Shown in pieces: positions 17,494 through 27,028 of a stretch of 42,129 nucleotides of DNA. The stretch lies in contig NZ_JACIIZ010000027.1 of assembly GCF_014205765.1 (NCBI RefSeq), forward strand, positions 1 through 42,129, read 5' to 3'. Below the pieces are notes generated by a model, which was not told the DNA's origin, made no database searches, and saw nothing but the letters and a program-made list of their open reading frames with translations. A program made the position numbers and the translations under genes. The DNA is from Nitrospirillum iridis. Lineage in GTDB: Bacteria; Pseudomonadota; Alphaproteobacteria; Azospirillales; Azospirillaceae. The stretch's first letter is position 1. Each line of letters opens with the position of its first letter.

Positions 17494-20400
17494 ATGGCCG
17501 ACTTCGAGTTGACCATCTATGTCGAGGGGTTCACCGCGCCGGTCGGTGCCCCCCCAGGCGGCAATGAACAATGGCTCGGCCGTACTCTTACGGTGGCGTT
17601 GACCGGAAAACCGCGCGATGTTCTTGGAAGTGAAGACAAAGCGCTGCTCCTGGCCTTGTTGTGCCCATGGCGGTGGGCCGTCATCCACTGGCATCTGCCA
17701 GGGAACCCGGTCCCCTCACCGGTCCCCAATGGGCCCACCGGCGAACTGGAAGCCTATCTGAAGCAGTTGCTTGCTGGCGACCTCGACAGCCTGGCGTTCC
17801 GCGTCAACTTCGACGTGCCGGACGAGGACAAACCGGATGACGCGGAAGAAGATCAGCCGATTTGGCCGGGCCTACTCGCCCAGTTGAGCCGGCTGGGACC
17901 GCAGGTCTCCCATCCGCTGCGGCTTGCGCATCTAGCGAAGGTGATAGCGAGCCCACAGCCCGACATCGGCATAGAAAAAATCGTCATCGATGGAAAGGAC
18001 TATCCGATAGATGCTGAGGTTGAAGTGCCCAGCGGGGCCGGCTCGCGGACGGTCAAGGTCCGGTGCAGGGCGGAGCCTGCCGAGGTATTGCCGGCTGGTA
18101 AGAAAACCGGGCTGATCGACCATGACACCCGGCTGGTCACGCAAGACATGGCCGATTTCTGCACGCCCCAATGGTTGGCCGAGCTTCCCTCCCGTCTGGG
18201 GCGCGCGATTGATCCACTGCCGCGGTTGGCCGACCTTGCCGAAGCCTGTGACGGGCTGCCCACCATAGGCGGTAAAAGCGTCCCCCCTAAATTGGAAGCC
18301 ATGCTGATCGATCTGTTCGGCGGGCCTGGTTACGATAAGGACGGAGTGGCCGAGATCCTTCTCGCCATCGCCAATCTGGACCCGACTGCAACGGTGGATA
18401 AGAAGCAGGCCTTCGCGCAAGCCTGGAGCGGCGCATTCGGCAGCCGCCGCGACCAGTTGGCCAAGTCCCTCGCAGGCGATCTGGCATCGGCCGTGGCCCC
18501 GGGAACCGGGATGGTCGACGCGGCCGTGCTGCGGGAGCACTACGGCGCCGCCGCATTCGTCGCGCTGATCCGCGACACCCTGCGTGCGAGTGTGCCGACA
18601 TCCCCGGACACTCTGCAACAAACCGCGAAGAACTGGCTGGAGGGGCGCGGGAATGTCGAGACGGTCTATCGCGCGCTTTTACCAGAGGCCCTGGCGCGCC
18701 GGAGCTTTCTGCCGGAACTTGTCCGCCAGGTGGGGGGCGAGCCAGCCGACTGGGAACCGCTGCGGGAAAAGTTCACCTCGCTGTTCAGGGCACGGCTGGA
18801 GAGATGGCAACTGAAAGCACCTGAAAAGGTAATCAAGGCCACGAAAGACCGCGTTTTCCATATCAAGCCGGAAGGGGTAGATGGCGCCGCCCGGGACGGG
18901 CTGCCATTCCGTGTCGATACGATCTTCCACAACCCTGCGGGCGCGCTCGATATCCACCGGATACTCGATGGCTATCTGGTTGCGGTCAGTGACCGAAGCA
19001 TCCGCGACACTCGGAACCCCTATGAGTTGGTGACCCAAGGATCATTCGACATCGTCCATACGGGCGCCACCACGCCGCCACCCCTGTCACAGAATGCCGT
19101 GTTAGGCGTGCACGAGCCTCTCCCCGTCGTCTTCGAAGTGGGGCAGCCGGGCGGGGAGCATACGGAGACCCGACTGGCGGCGGCCAGCTACCGCGGCCTG
19201 GCCATGATTCCATGGTCAGCCCGGCAGGTGCCGCAGGACCAGAGGCGCTTCGTCGCCGAAACGGCGACCGTGATGTCCATCCAGTTTCTCCATGCGCCGG
19301 ACGGCACCATGTGCCCGCCCCTAGCCTATGGCCAAGATTATCGCATCGTCTGCGGCTATCAGGCGCCTGGCGGCCTGCTGCCTTCGCACTTCGCCACGCC
19401 CAGCGATCCGCTGCGCTTCGCGCCTCAGGAGCTGGAGAATCTCGACACTCAGTTCGTGCGGGAGGTGTCACTGCGGCGGACGCTGATCCCGGGGCCGCCG
19501 CGCTTTCTCGCCGATGGCCAGGCCAATGCGGGTCCGGCAACATTCGCGATGTCCGTGGAAGCGACAGTCCGGCCATTGTGGCGGGAACATATGGCTCTCT
19601 GGCCGGCTGACCGAGCCGCCGTACGGGACGGCCTGCGGGACGCGCCCACCCTCTATCTCGATGACATCGGTACCACGAGGGCGAGAAGGGAATTCACGTT
19701 CACCGTCCGCCCGGCGGCTCTCGCGCTCGGCAAGCAAGACCCCAACGCGACGACCGCTCTCGTTTGGCGCTATTGGCAAGAGCGGGACCGGCAATGGCAG
19801 GGGCCGGCCGCAGCGGCGGTCACGATTCCAGCCGGCACGGACGCCGATGACCCGGCCGTCGTCGGCCCGGTACAGGGCGGCCAACCGGGATCGGGCGGCA
19901 TCTACTTCCGCATTCATGAAATCGGTAGGGGCGGACTGAACGAGGCGGCGCCTCCATGCCACGCGGTGCTTGGAGAGGGGCAGTGTGTGGCTGTTAAGAT
20001 CGAAAGGGGTGGCGGGCTCCCGATCCAGATGACCTATACGCCGCCGGCTGAGAATGGTGCAGCGAATCTTTACATCCAGGTGCCCCATGACCAGCGCCTC
20101 CTGTTGGAAGCCTGGACGGCATGTGACGCCAGCTTTCTCGACAACGGAACCGATCCGCGCTTCGACGGGCAGGTGAGTTGCACCAGACTTCCTGATCGGA
20201 ACATCGCCCTGTTTGGAGCGGCGCGGTTGGCCATCGAATCCCTGCCGCTGGACGATCACCTGCCCACGGCCGAAGAGCTATGGCGCGGAATCTCAGTCGA
20301 TGAAGCGCGCGCTTTCCATCTCGAAGCCCCCACTCCCGGCGAAGCGTTGGCAGAGAAGGCCGATTTCATCGGAAACCTGCAGTCGACTTGGCAGACTTGG

Positions 20401-21870
20401 CGCTGGGACGGCGGACCCGTCATCTCCTACGAGGATGACTTGGTCGGCGGATTGAGTCCAGACAAGTTGGAGCCACCGGACACACCTTACCGCATTGGCA
20501 ACTATGTCAGGTTCGAGCAGCTCATGTTCGAGAACCGGCGCGATGGCGGGGTCACGGCCATCGTGCCGCGGACGGCCGGCACGACCACCCAGCTTTTCGC
20601 CTTGGAAAGCCCACCCAATCGCGGGGCCGACTATCTCCGCCTTCGGCTGGACGCGACCAGCCGCTACGCGGCCTTGCGGCCGGGATCCGTCGGGATCAGG
20701 CGCCGTGCGGCGTTACACTCTCAGGATGGCAGGCTCAGCCCATGGCGCGGCTACACCATGGGCGTACACCGCAGTGATCCCTTGCCGACACCCCGCATCT
20801 CCGTGGCCGCGCCATTGTTCGGACGGGTGGAGCCAGACGAGACGACGGCGACGACGGCGGGAGGGTTTGCCCTTTATCTCGATCATCCCATGTTCGACCC
20901 GCGGCACGGCGGGGGTCTGGCCGAGCGCCTTGAGGTGCTGATAACGGTGGAACGGGTCGAGACCGGGGCCCCCCAGCCCGAGGCCGTTCAGGAGATCGCC
21001 GCCCTCACGGTGGGAACCGATCCGATCCGCTACGGCGCCGTCAACCCGTTCGAGGAGAATACGGATACGGCGCCCCCCGTTCTCTGGAAACGGAGCCAAG
21101 GCGGATGGGATAACGGAGAACCGAAGGAACTAAGCCTGAACGTCGGTACCATCCTCGGGCAAACGCTGGAGCCCGGATCACCCGCGCCACAGTTCCCTTT
21201 TGCCATCGCCTTCGTCGAACCAGCCGCCGGAAAACATCTGTTGCGCCCGGATACCATGGCGAAAATCAAGGTGCGCATGACCGCGGGAGGGCATTTCTCC
21301 GATTGGTCGGCGCCATTGTGGGTCCATCTTCTGCCTGACATGGCCGGCACCATCGGCAAGAGCGTGGCCGGTGAGATGATTCCTGTGCCGGTCTTTCGCG
21401 CCAGAATGGAGGACAACAGCATCCTGCTCACCGAAAACGCGGATGCCGGCTCCCCCGCCACGGCTCGCTTTAATCGACTGTACAATTTGTGCGCTGATGG
21501 GGCGCCGACTGAACCCCATGATCCCTACCTGTTTTCCAAGGTAATGGCGGTCCTGATCCGCACCATCGTCGACGTCACCGGCAAGCCACGACAGCGCGTC
21601 GCCGCCATCGTCCCGGGGACACAACAACCCCAGCAGGGTATTCATTTCAACGTTCCCGACACCCGAGGCATCTCCCACCTCCGGCTGCTGGAAGTACAAC
21701 GGGTATCAGGCGCAGGTGATCTGCGGGAAGAGGGCAATCCGCTCCAGGCGACCCAGCGCTGGTTTGGCGGATCATTTTCTACCCAGCCCGCCGACGACGG
21801 TCCAGATCATAGTGTCGACATCAACGAGCGTGTCGTGGGGGTCGGCCCCCTTGTGATAGTCACTCAATAG
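17494..21870 (+). CDS. Giant protein 2 (1458 residues), unknown function, partner of giant protein 1
   Basis: Not recognised. The protein starts MADFELTIYVEGF and has no signal peptide or membrane helix. Residues 1-150 are mixed, about 150-460 more helical, and from about 470 to the end it is beta-rich with many Gly/Pro/Asp turns. Two motifs, DGRLSPWRGYTMGV (about residues 1075-1088) and GHFSDWSAPLWV (about 1266-1277), resemble the conserved strand of fibronectin type III or Ig-like folds, which suggests a chain of beta-sandwich modules. The ribosome site TAGGAG overlaps the stop codon of giant protein 1, so the two are translated from one message and probably act together. No enzymatic motif was found. 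It could be a binding or structural subunit. Confidence 0.8.
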   Translation: MADFELTIYVEGFTAPVGAPPGGNEQWLGRTLTVALTGKPRDVLGSEDKALLLALLCPWRWAVIHWHLPGNPVPSPVPNGPTGELEAYLKQLLAGDLDSLAFRVNFDVPDEDKPDDAEEDQPIWPGLLAQLSRLGPQVSHPLRLAHLAKVIASPQPDIGIEKIVIDGKDYPIDAEVEVPSGAGSRTVKVRCRAEPAEVLPAGKKTGLIDHDTRLVTQDMADFCTPQWLAELPSRLGRAIDPLPRLADLAEACDGLPTIGGKSVPPKLEAMLIDLFGGPGYDKDGVAEILLAIANLDPTATVDKKQAFAQAWSGAFGSRRDQLAKSLAGDLASAVAPGTGMVDAAVLREHYGAAAFVALIRDTLRASVPTSPDTLQQTAKNWLEGRGNVETVYRALLPEALARRSFLPELVRQVGGEPADWEPLREKFTSLFRARLERWQLKAPEKVIKATKDRVFHIKPEGVDGAARDGLPFRVDTIFHNPAGALDIHRILDGYLVAVSDRSIRDTRNPYELVTQGSFDIVHTGATTPPPLSQNAVLGVHEPLPVVFEVGQPGGEHTETRLAAASYRGLAMIPWSARQVPQDQRRFVAETATVMSIQFLHAPDGTMCPPLAYGQDYRIVCGYQAPGGLLPSHFATPSDPLRFAPQELENLDTQFVREVSLRRTLIPGPPRFLADGQANAGPATFAMSVEATVRPLWREHMALWPADRAAVRDGLRDAPTLYLDDIGTTRARREFTFTVRPAALALGKQDPNATTALVWRYWQERDRQWQGPAAAAVTIPAGTDADDPAVVGPVQGGQPGSGGIYFRIHEIGRGGLNEAAPPCHAVLGEGQCVAVKIERGGGLPIQMTYTPPAENGAANLYIQVPHDQRLLLEAWTACDASFLDNGTDPRFDGQVSCTRLPDRNIALFGAARLAIESLPLDDHLPTAEELWRGISVDEARAFHLEAPTPGEALAEKADFIGNLQSTWQTWRWDGGPVISYEDDLVGGLSPDKLEPPDTPYRIGNYVRFEQLMFENRRDGGVTAIVPRTAGTTTQLFALESPPNRGADYLRLRLDATSRYAALRPGSVGIRRRAALHSQDGRLSPWRGYTMGVHRSDPLPTPRISVAAPLFGRVEPDETTATTAGGFALYLDHPMFDPRHGGGLAERLEVLITVERVETGAPQPEAVQEIAALTVGTDPIRYGAVNPFEENTDTAPPVLWKRSQGGWDNGEPKELSLNVGTILGQTLEPGSPAPQFPFAIAFVEPAAGKHLLRPDTMAKIKVRMTAGGHFSDWSAPLWVHLLPDMAGTIGKSVAGEMIPVPVFRARMEDNSILLTENADAGSPATARFNRLYNLCADGAPTEPHDPYLFSKVMAVLIRTIVDVTGKPRQRVAAIVPGTQQPQQGIHFNVPDTRGISHLRLLEVQRVSGAGDLREEGNPLQATQRWFGGSFSTQPADDGPDHSVDINERVVGVGPLVIVTQ

Positions 21871-22010
21871 AGTGCGGGAAACGATCGTGTCCCAGGACGT
21901 TCTCTAATTGGTATTGTCAATGGCGCGACCGGGCGTATCGGCCTCTGAAGACATCACCGCCGGGCTCACGGTTCTTGACGTGGTCGCGGAGCGCATAATC
22001 TCGACTGGCG
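21871..22010. other. Convergent gap between giant pair and R-M operon
   Basis: These 140 nt separate convergent genes. No strong terminator hairpin with a T-run was seen on either strand. Three short words here (at 21889, 21912 and 21941) recur in the same order in the control region upstream of the giant pair. Confidence 0.4.
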
Positions 22011-22724
22011 TCATAATTCACGCCCGTCCGAACTCAATGGCAGTTCATTAAGTTCGACCCGAGCCTCGCGCCAAGTGGCGTAGTGCTCATCAAGGATGGT
22101 GATGAACCGCTCGCTGTGGGTGGGTTCAGTCAGATGGGCCATTTCGTGGACGATCACGTATTCGAGTAGGTCCTTCGGCTTCTTCACCAGCTCGGTATTG
22201 AGCCGGATGTGCCCAGCATTATGGTTGCAGCTTCCCCACTTCGTCTTCATCCTCTGCAGAAAGTAACCACTGACCTTGACGCCGAGCTTCGGCTCCCACT
22301 TTTCGATTAGCGCCGGAACCACCTCGTGAAGCAGCGCCTTGTGCCAGTCGTGAATCACCTCGGCACGCCTGACTGCGTCGCTGCCTGGCCGCACGGTCAA
22401 CACAATCCGTTTGTGGTCCATCTTAACAGAGGGCTTGGCGTCCCGATGCTCAACGGTCATCAGATATCGCCGTCCCCACAGGTAGTGGCTTTCGCGGGTG
22501 ACGAACTGCCTGGGAGTCTCGCGGGCCTGCTCAGCCAGCTTCCGCCGCTGGTCGCGAATCCAATGCAGCTTGGAAATGGCGTATGCGCGCGCCACCTCCA
22601 GCCGTGTTGCGCTGGGAACGGCCAGGGTGACGCGACCATCGGGTGGGTGAACGGAAAGGTGGACATTCTTAATGTCCTTGCGCGTCACCGCAATGCAGAT
22701 TTCACCGAGGTCTATCGTTTCCAT
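22011..22724 (-). CDS. YgjP-family metallopeptidase-like protein of the type I R-M operon
   Basis: This 237-residue protein carries the zinc-binding signature HEMAH (about 193-197) with a further His in THSERF, and the upstream motif KTKWGSC, both diagnostic for the YgjP/WLM (DUF45) group of M48-like metallopeptidases. Such genes are often the last gene of type I restriction operons. Their exact job there is unclear; proteolytic control of the restriction subunit is one idea. The ATG at 22724 overlaps the hsdR stop (TGATG); a GTG one codon earlier is also possible. Translation is therefore coupled to hsdR. All expected metal ligands appear present. Confidence 0.85.
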   Translation of the reverse strand: METIDLGEICIAVTRKDIKNVHLSVHPPDGRVTLAVPSATRLEVARAYAISKLHWIRDQRRKLAEQARETPRQFVTRESHYLWGRRYLMTVEHRDAKPSVKMDHKRIVLTVRPGSDAVRRAEVIHDWHKALLHEVVPALIEKWEPKLGVKVSGYFLQRMKTKWGSCNHNAGHIRLNTELVKKPKDLLEYVIVHEMAHLTEPTHSERFITILDEHYATWREARVELNELPLSSDGREL

Positions 22725-25700
22725 CACCCATACCCCGGTTGGTTCTTGATGATGTCGAACAGCGCCGCCGTCGCCACACGGTCACGGCTGAGGATAGGGA
22801 ACAGGGCGTTTAGCACCTGCGCCTCGCGCGCCTGGTCACCCTTCCATCCCGCAGGGGCCCGTTCTCGCACGGTCGTGTCGATCTCCACGGCCAAAGCAGC
22901 CTTGTCATCGTCGACGGCCGGACACTGGAAACCGGTCACGGGCAGCGACGCCAAGTTGTTGAAGATCACCGCAGCTTCTGGCTTGCCGTGCAGGACCGCC
23001 GGAATTCCAGCGGTCGGTTGCTTGGCCGCCAACTGCTTGACCAGTGCCTCGGCCCGGCGCAGAAATTCCTCGTAGGCGGCAGCATCGGCTCGGCTTTGTT
23101 TTATGAGGTCATCAAGCAGCTTGGACATCTCCTCGTAGAAGCGAGGGTCGGTCAGCTGATCGCGGATGATGGTCTTCCGCACGTTGTTGATGATTGTCTC
23201 GGCAATGGCGTTCCGAGAGAGCTTGCCCTTCTCATTGAGCTTACGCGCGATGGCGTCGTGGATGCCGGTCTCGATGATAAGTTCTGTCAGCGAAAGCGCC
23301 CCGAGTTGGCCCATATCGGTCGCCGGATCGGCCTGGATGTAGGTGTTGATCAGGTGCCGCATGTCCGCCTCGTAGGGCTTGATGTCCAGCTCCTCCCCCG
23401 AGTGCCGTTTGATGGCGGCACGGATCTCGCTGTAGAATTCAACCTCCTTGCGGATATCAGCTGCCTCGGCCTCGGAATAGCCAGCCTCGCTCAGGTTCTG
23501 CGCGATGGCGGAATAGGCACGCACGAAGGCGGCGACCGCCTTGTAGAACGACACCCTCAGCGCCTCGGTATCGGTTAGCGCATTGGGGTCGGCCGCGTCC
23601 CCACAGAAATAGTGCAGGAACTGCTCGATCTCGCGCGGTGACGTCACCGGCGCACACAAATAGCACAGCGCCTCGCGGGTCTCGTCCAGTCGCTCTTTGC
23701 CCTCCTTCAGCCAATCCTTGAGATAAACGTTGTTGTCGCCACCGCCGCCCTGGTCGATGTCCAGTTCGTCGGAGCTGTAGACGGCGATCGCCTGTTGAAC
23801 GTCACCAAAGAGCTCCTTGTAATCGACGATGTAGCCATAGTCCTTGTCAGCCCCGTCCAGCCGATTAGTCCGGCAAATGGCCTGGAACAGGTTATGGTCT
23901 CGCAGCTCATTGTCGAAATAGACGTAAGTGCAGCTTGGAGCGTCAAAGCCGGTGAGCAGCTTGCTGACCACGATCAGCAGCTTCATATTCGACGGTTCTT
24001 CGATGAAACGGCGTTTCGTCTCGTCCTCGTACTGCTTGACGGTCTGGCCGTTCTTGAGGACGTGCATGGTGTAGGTATCGAATTTGTAGCGCTCGTCGCT
24101 GTTGGGCGGTTCGCGCGAGATGGCATTGTGGTTCGGCTCGAAGGAGGTGATGATTCCGCAGTAGGGTCCGAAACTGGTGTTCTGGAACAGGCGGAAATAG
24201 TGGCAGGCGTCATAGATGGAGGCCGCCACCAGGATCGCGGTACCGCGATCATCGTTCAGGCGCGGCTTGAGGCCGAAGTCCTGGATGATATCGGCGACGA
24301 TGCGCTGCTTGCGCTCGCCGGCGCTCATCAATTCCTCCATGGTCGCCCAGCGCTTGCGCAGAACGGCCTTCTGGAAGTTGTTGAGCGCCTTGGTCTTCTG
24401 CTCGAACCAGCGGTCGATGGCAGCCTGCGAGATCAGCCGCTGCGGCACGTCGCGGGCCTCGTATTTCAGGTCCAGCACCACCTTGTCGGCCACCGCCTGG
24501 GGGAATTTGTAGGTGTGGATATAGGTGCCGAAGACGTCCCGCGTCAGCTTCTTGTCCTTGCGCAACAGCGGCGTGCCGGTGAAGCCGATGAAAATGGCGC
24601 CCTCCAACCAGCGCTTCATCTGCTGGTTCATGGCCCCACCCTGGGTGCGGTGGCATTCGTCCACGAAGACATAGAAACGCCCACGGACGGGAGGCGGCGG
24701 CCCCTTCAGGTCGGCGGGGTCGATCTTGTGGATCAGGGCGCACAGCAACCGCGGTGATGCCGCCCCTAGCTTCTGGACTAGTTCCGCCCGCGAAGTGATG
24801 CGCGGAGAGGGAGCCTCGGCACCGACCACCCCGGCGTTCTTCATCACGCCCTCGATCTGCTTGTCGAGCTCGTCGCGATCGGTAATTACAAGGACGCGGG
24901 CTTCCGAATCGTGCTCCAGCAGCCATTTGGCGATCAGCACCATCAGGATGCTCTTGCCGCTGCCCTGGGTGTGCCAGATGACGCCCCCCTCGTGTTTGGC
25001 GGTACGTTCCTGTGCGGCCTTGACCCCGAAGAATTGGTGCTGGCGCGGCACCTTCTTCTGGCCGGCATCAAAGATGATGAAGTTGCGGATCAGGTCGAGC
25101 AGGCGATCTTTGTTGCACATCTGGGCGAGTGGCTTGTCGAGCAAGGCACCGGCTTCGGGCACCGCGCCTGCGCTGCTGGCGGCCTCGTCCTTCCATTCGA
25201 CGAAAAACTGTTCCGGCGTGCCGATGGTGCCGCAGCGCAGCCCTTGCGAATCACTGCCGGCCAGCAGAATCTGCGCGAAGGTGAAAAAGCCCTTGTTGAA
25301 GATCTCTTCCTGGTTGGTGATCAACTGGCGCACACCATCGGCCACCTCCACCGAGCTGCGCTTGAGCTCGATCACGGCGATCACGAGGCCGTTGAGGTAG
25401 AGCACGATGTCGGGCCGCCGCTGGTAGCCGCCCTTCAGCGTCACCTCCTCGGCCAGGGCGAAGTCGTTCCGCTCCGGCCGCTCCCAGTCGATCAGGTGCA
25501 CCGTTTCGTGCGCCTGGCCGGCGGCAATCTGCACCGGCACGCCGTAGCGCAGAAGCTGATAGGTGCGCAGATTGGCCTGATACAGCGTGATACCGGTGGC
25601 GTCGGCGGCGGTCTCCAGCTTCTGCAGGGCGGCGGAGATGTGGGCGGCGGAGTAGCCGCGTGCCGCCAGATTGTCGCGCAGGATGTCCGTTTCGATGGAG

Positions 25701-25828
25701 CGGTTGTTGGCGCGCTTGTTCCATTCGCCGAGATAACGGTAGCCCAGGCCGTCCGGCCGCGCCGGGTCGGTGAACAACGCGATCACGCGGTTCTGGGTTC
25801 GGCGTTCGGAACGCGGTTGTTCAGGCAT
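22724..25828 (-). CDS. hsdR: Type I restriction endonuclease subunit R
   Basis: This is the motor and nuclease subunit of the R-M complex, 1034 residues, a normal length. The N-terminal PD-ExK nuclease shows [20 protein letters not shown] with D140, E154 and K156. The superfamily 2 translocase follows: motif I HTQGSGKS (286-293), motif II DECH (390-393), motif III-like GFTGTPLL, and the later helicase segment [16 protein letters not shown]. The C-terminus is helical and should dock to HsdM. AGGGGGG lies in front of the ATG, 12 nt after the hsdS stop. It cleaves unmethylated DNA after ATP-driven translocation, when bound to HsdM2S. It appears intact. Confidence 0.95.
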   Translation of the reverse strand: MPEQPRSERRTQNRVIALFTDPARPDGLGYRYLGEWNKRANNRSIETDILRDNLAARGYSAAHISAALQKLETAADATGITLYQANLRTYQLLRYGVPVQIAAGQAHETVHLIDWERPERNDFALAEEVTLKGGYQRRPDIVLYLNGLVIAVIELKRSSVEVADGVRQLITNQEEIFNKGFFTFAQILLAGSDSQGLRCGTIGTPEQFFVEWKDEAASSAGAVPEAGALLDKPLAQMCNKDRLLDLIRNFIIFDAGQKKVPRQHQFFGVKAAQERTAKHEGGVIWHTQGSGKSILMVLIAKWLLEHDSEARVLVITDRDELDKQIEGVMKNAGVVGAEAPSPRITSRAELVQKLGAASPRLLCALIHKIDPADLKGPPPPVRGRFYVFVDECHRTQGGAMNQQMKRWLEGAIFIGFTGTPLLRKDKKLTRDVFGTYIHTYKFPQAVADKVVLDLKYEARDVPQRLISQAAIDRWFEQKTKALNNFQKAVLRKRWATMEELMSAGERKQRIVADIIQDFGLKPRLNDDRGTAILVAASIYDACHYFRLFQNTSFGPYCGIITSFEPNHNAISREPPNSDERYKFDTYTMHVLKNGQTVKQYEDETKRRFIEEPSNMKLLIVVSKLLTGFDAPSCTYVYFDNELRDHNLFQAICRTNRLDGADKDYGYIVDYKELFGDVQQAIAVYSSDELDIDQGGGGDNNVYLKDWLKEGKERLDETREALCYLCAPVTSPREIEQFLHYFCGDAADPNALTDTEALRVSFYKAVAAFVRAYSAIAQNLSEAGYSEAEAADIRKEVEFYSEIRAAIKRHSGEELDIKPYEADMRHLINTYIQADPATDMGQLGALSLTELIIETGIHDAIARKLNEKGKLSRNAIAETIINNVRKTIIRDQLTDPRFYEEMSKLLDDLIKQSRADAAAYEEFLRRAEALVKQLAAKQPTAGIPAVLHGKPEAAVIFNNLASLPVTGFQCPAVDDDKAALAVEIDTTVRERAPAGWKGDQAREAQVLNALFPILSRDRVATAALFDIIKNQPGYG

Positions 25829-25840
25829 GGTCCCCCCTGG

Positions 25841-27028
25841 TCACACGAGCCGGGTCTTGCCGGTCAGCAGCTCCTGCATCATAGCCTGCTTGATGGCGCG
25901 GGTCTTGTCGCGTTGCGCGTGTAAAGCTGTCAGTTCCGCGTCCATGTCGGAGAGCACGGCGGCGATGGCGGTTTGCTCCGCCTTTACTGCCGGTATTGTC
26001 AAAGGCAGCGTCAAAATCTTGGACACCGACAACCCCGGCTGGGCCGAAGCTTCCGAATACCGGTTAAGATTCATTTCGCGAAGAATGTACGCCAAGAAAT
26101 GGACGTCCGTGTCAGCTTCTGCAGTCACAACGACGGCATGCTCTGAGGCAAAAAATTTCCCCTTGACGGTAACCACGTTTCCGCAAAGTGCACCTTGCCG
26201 ACCAATCAGTGCAAAATCGCCATCGTGAGTGAACTTTGACGCATACCCACGGAGGCCATTTCCGCCATAACAAGGATACGGGTAATTATCGGAAATGCTT
26301 TCTGCTGTAATCGCTTCACCGCTTTTCATTGTGCAGACGGAACCAAGGTTGACCTGTATCCACTCAGCGTGAAATCCGGGGAGGCGGGTCTGGCCCGTGA
26401 GGAGTTGCTGCATGGCGGCCTGCTTGAGGTCGCGCTTCTTGGCGATCAGCCGGTCCAGTTTGGCCAGCAGCGCATCCACATCGCTCAAGGCTGTGGCGAC
26501 GGCTCGTTGTTCGCTGAGTGGAGGGCGTAGAAGCTTCAGCTTGCCAACTGTCGTCAGATTTATGCCGGATTTTGCTCCAACATCCGTCATTTCCGTAAAG
26601 CGCTTTTGTGGCCCATATGAAGCCAGAAAATAGCTCTGGAACAGGCTGTCCGCTTTCTCAGGGGGAAGTCTCAAACAGGCAATGTGCTGATTGATATATG
26701 CTGGTTTTGGTGTTTCTCTATTAATATAACCAATTATGCCAATGTCTGCCGTTATGGAAATAAGGATATCACCATCCTGGAGTGTGGTTCGGAGTGCTTC
26801 AGTTTCACTTGGCGGCAGGTCGACTAGCTTCTGGTCAGCCAAGTCAGGGTATATGCATTCTCGCGACAGATTCGTGATCCGTATGAACAGCGCGCCGCGA
26901 TCTGAGTAATATTTCGCCCAACCACGTGATCCGCTTGTAATGAAGGGATTAAGGTCGGCCGCCTGGACAACTTCCCAATCTTCGGGAACGACACCGACCT
27001 CAGTCTGCTTGTATCCAGGCTTCACCAC
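25841..27028 (-). CDS. hsdS: Type I restriction-modification specificity subunit
   Basis: This is the DNA target-recognition subunit, 395 residues. It shows the classical two-fold plan: a target domain (about 1-170), a conserved helical spacer (LSDVDALLAKLDRLIAKKRD ending QQLLTGQTRLPGF), a second target domain, and a second helix of the same type ending MQELLTGKTRLV. Translation most likely starts at GTG (27028), overlapping the hsdM stop codon. The DNA encoding the target domains, mainly the first (about 26540-26950), is much AT-richer than the spacer helices and the flanking hsd genes, a sign of domain exchange. The recognised sequence cannot be predicted from the protein by eye. Confidence 0.93.
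   Translation of the reverse strand: MVKPGYKQTEVGVVPEDWEVVQAADLNPFITSGSRGWAKYYSDRGALFIRITNLSRECIYPDLADQKLVDLPPSETEALRTTLQDGDILISITADIGIIGYINRETPKPAYINQHIACLRLPPEKADSLFQSYFLASYGPQKRFTEMTDVGAKSGINLTTVGKLKLLRPPLSEQRAVATALSDVDALLAKLDRLIAKKRDLKQAAMQQLLTGQTRLPGFHAEWIQVNLGSVCTMKSGEAITAESISDNYPYPCYGGNGLRGYASKFTHDGDFALIGRQGALCGNVVTVKGKFFASEHAVVVTAEADTDVHFLAYILREMNLNRYSEASAQPGLSVSKILTLPLTIPAVKAEQTAIAAVLSDMDAELTALHAQRDKTRAIKQAMMQELLTGKTRLV

Noticed and set aside
10815-21870. Giant pair as phage tail tape measure and tail fibre
   Set aside because: No sheath, tube, baseplate, capsid or terminase genes are near, and the first protein is beta-rich over half its length, unlike a tape measure.
24911-25924. 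337-codon open frame opposite hsdR
   Set aside because: It is antisense to conserved helicase and nuclease motifs. Its composition is that of a reverse-frame shadow.
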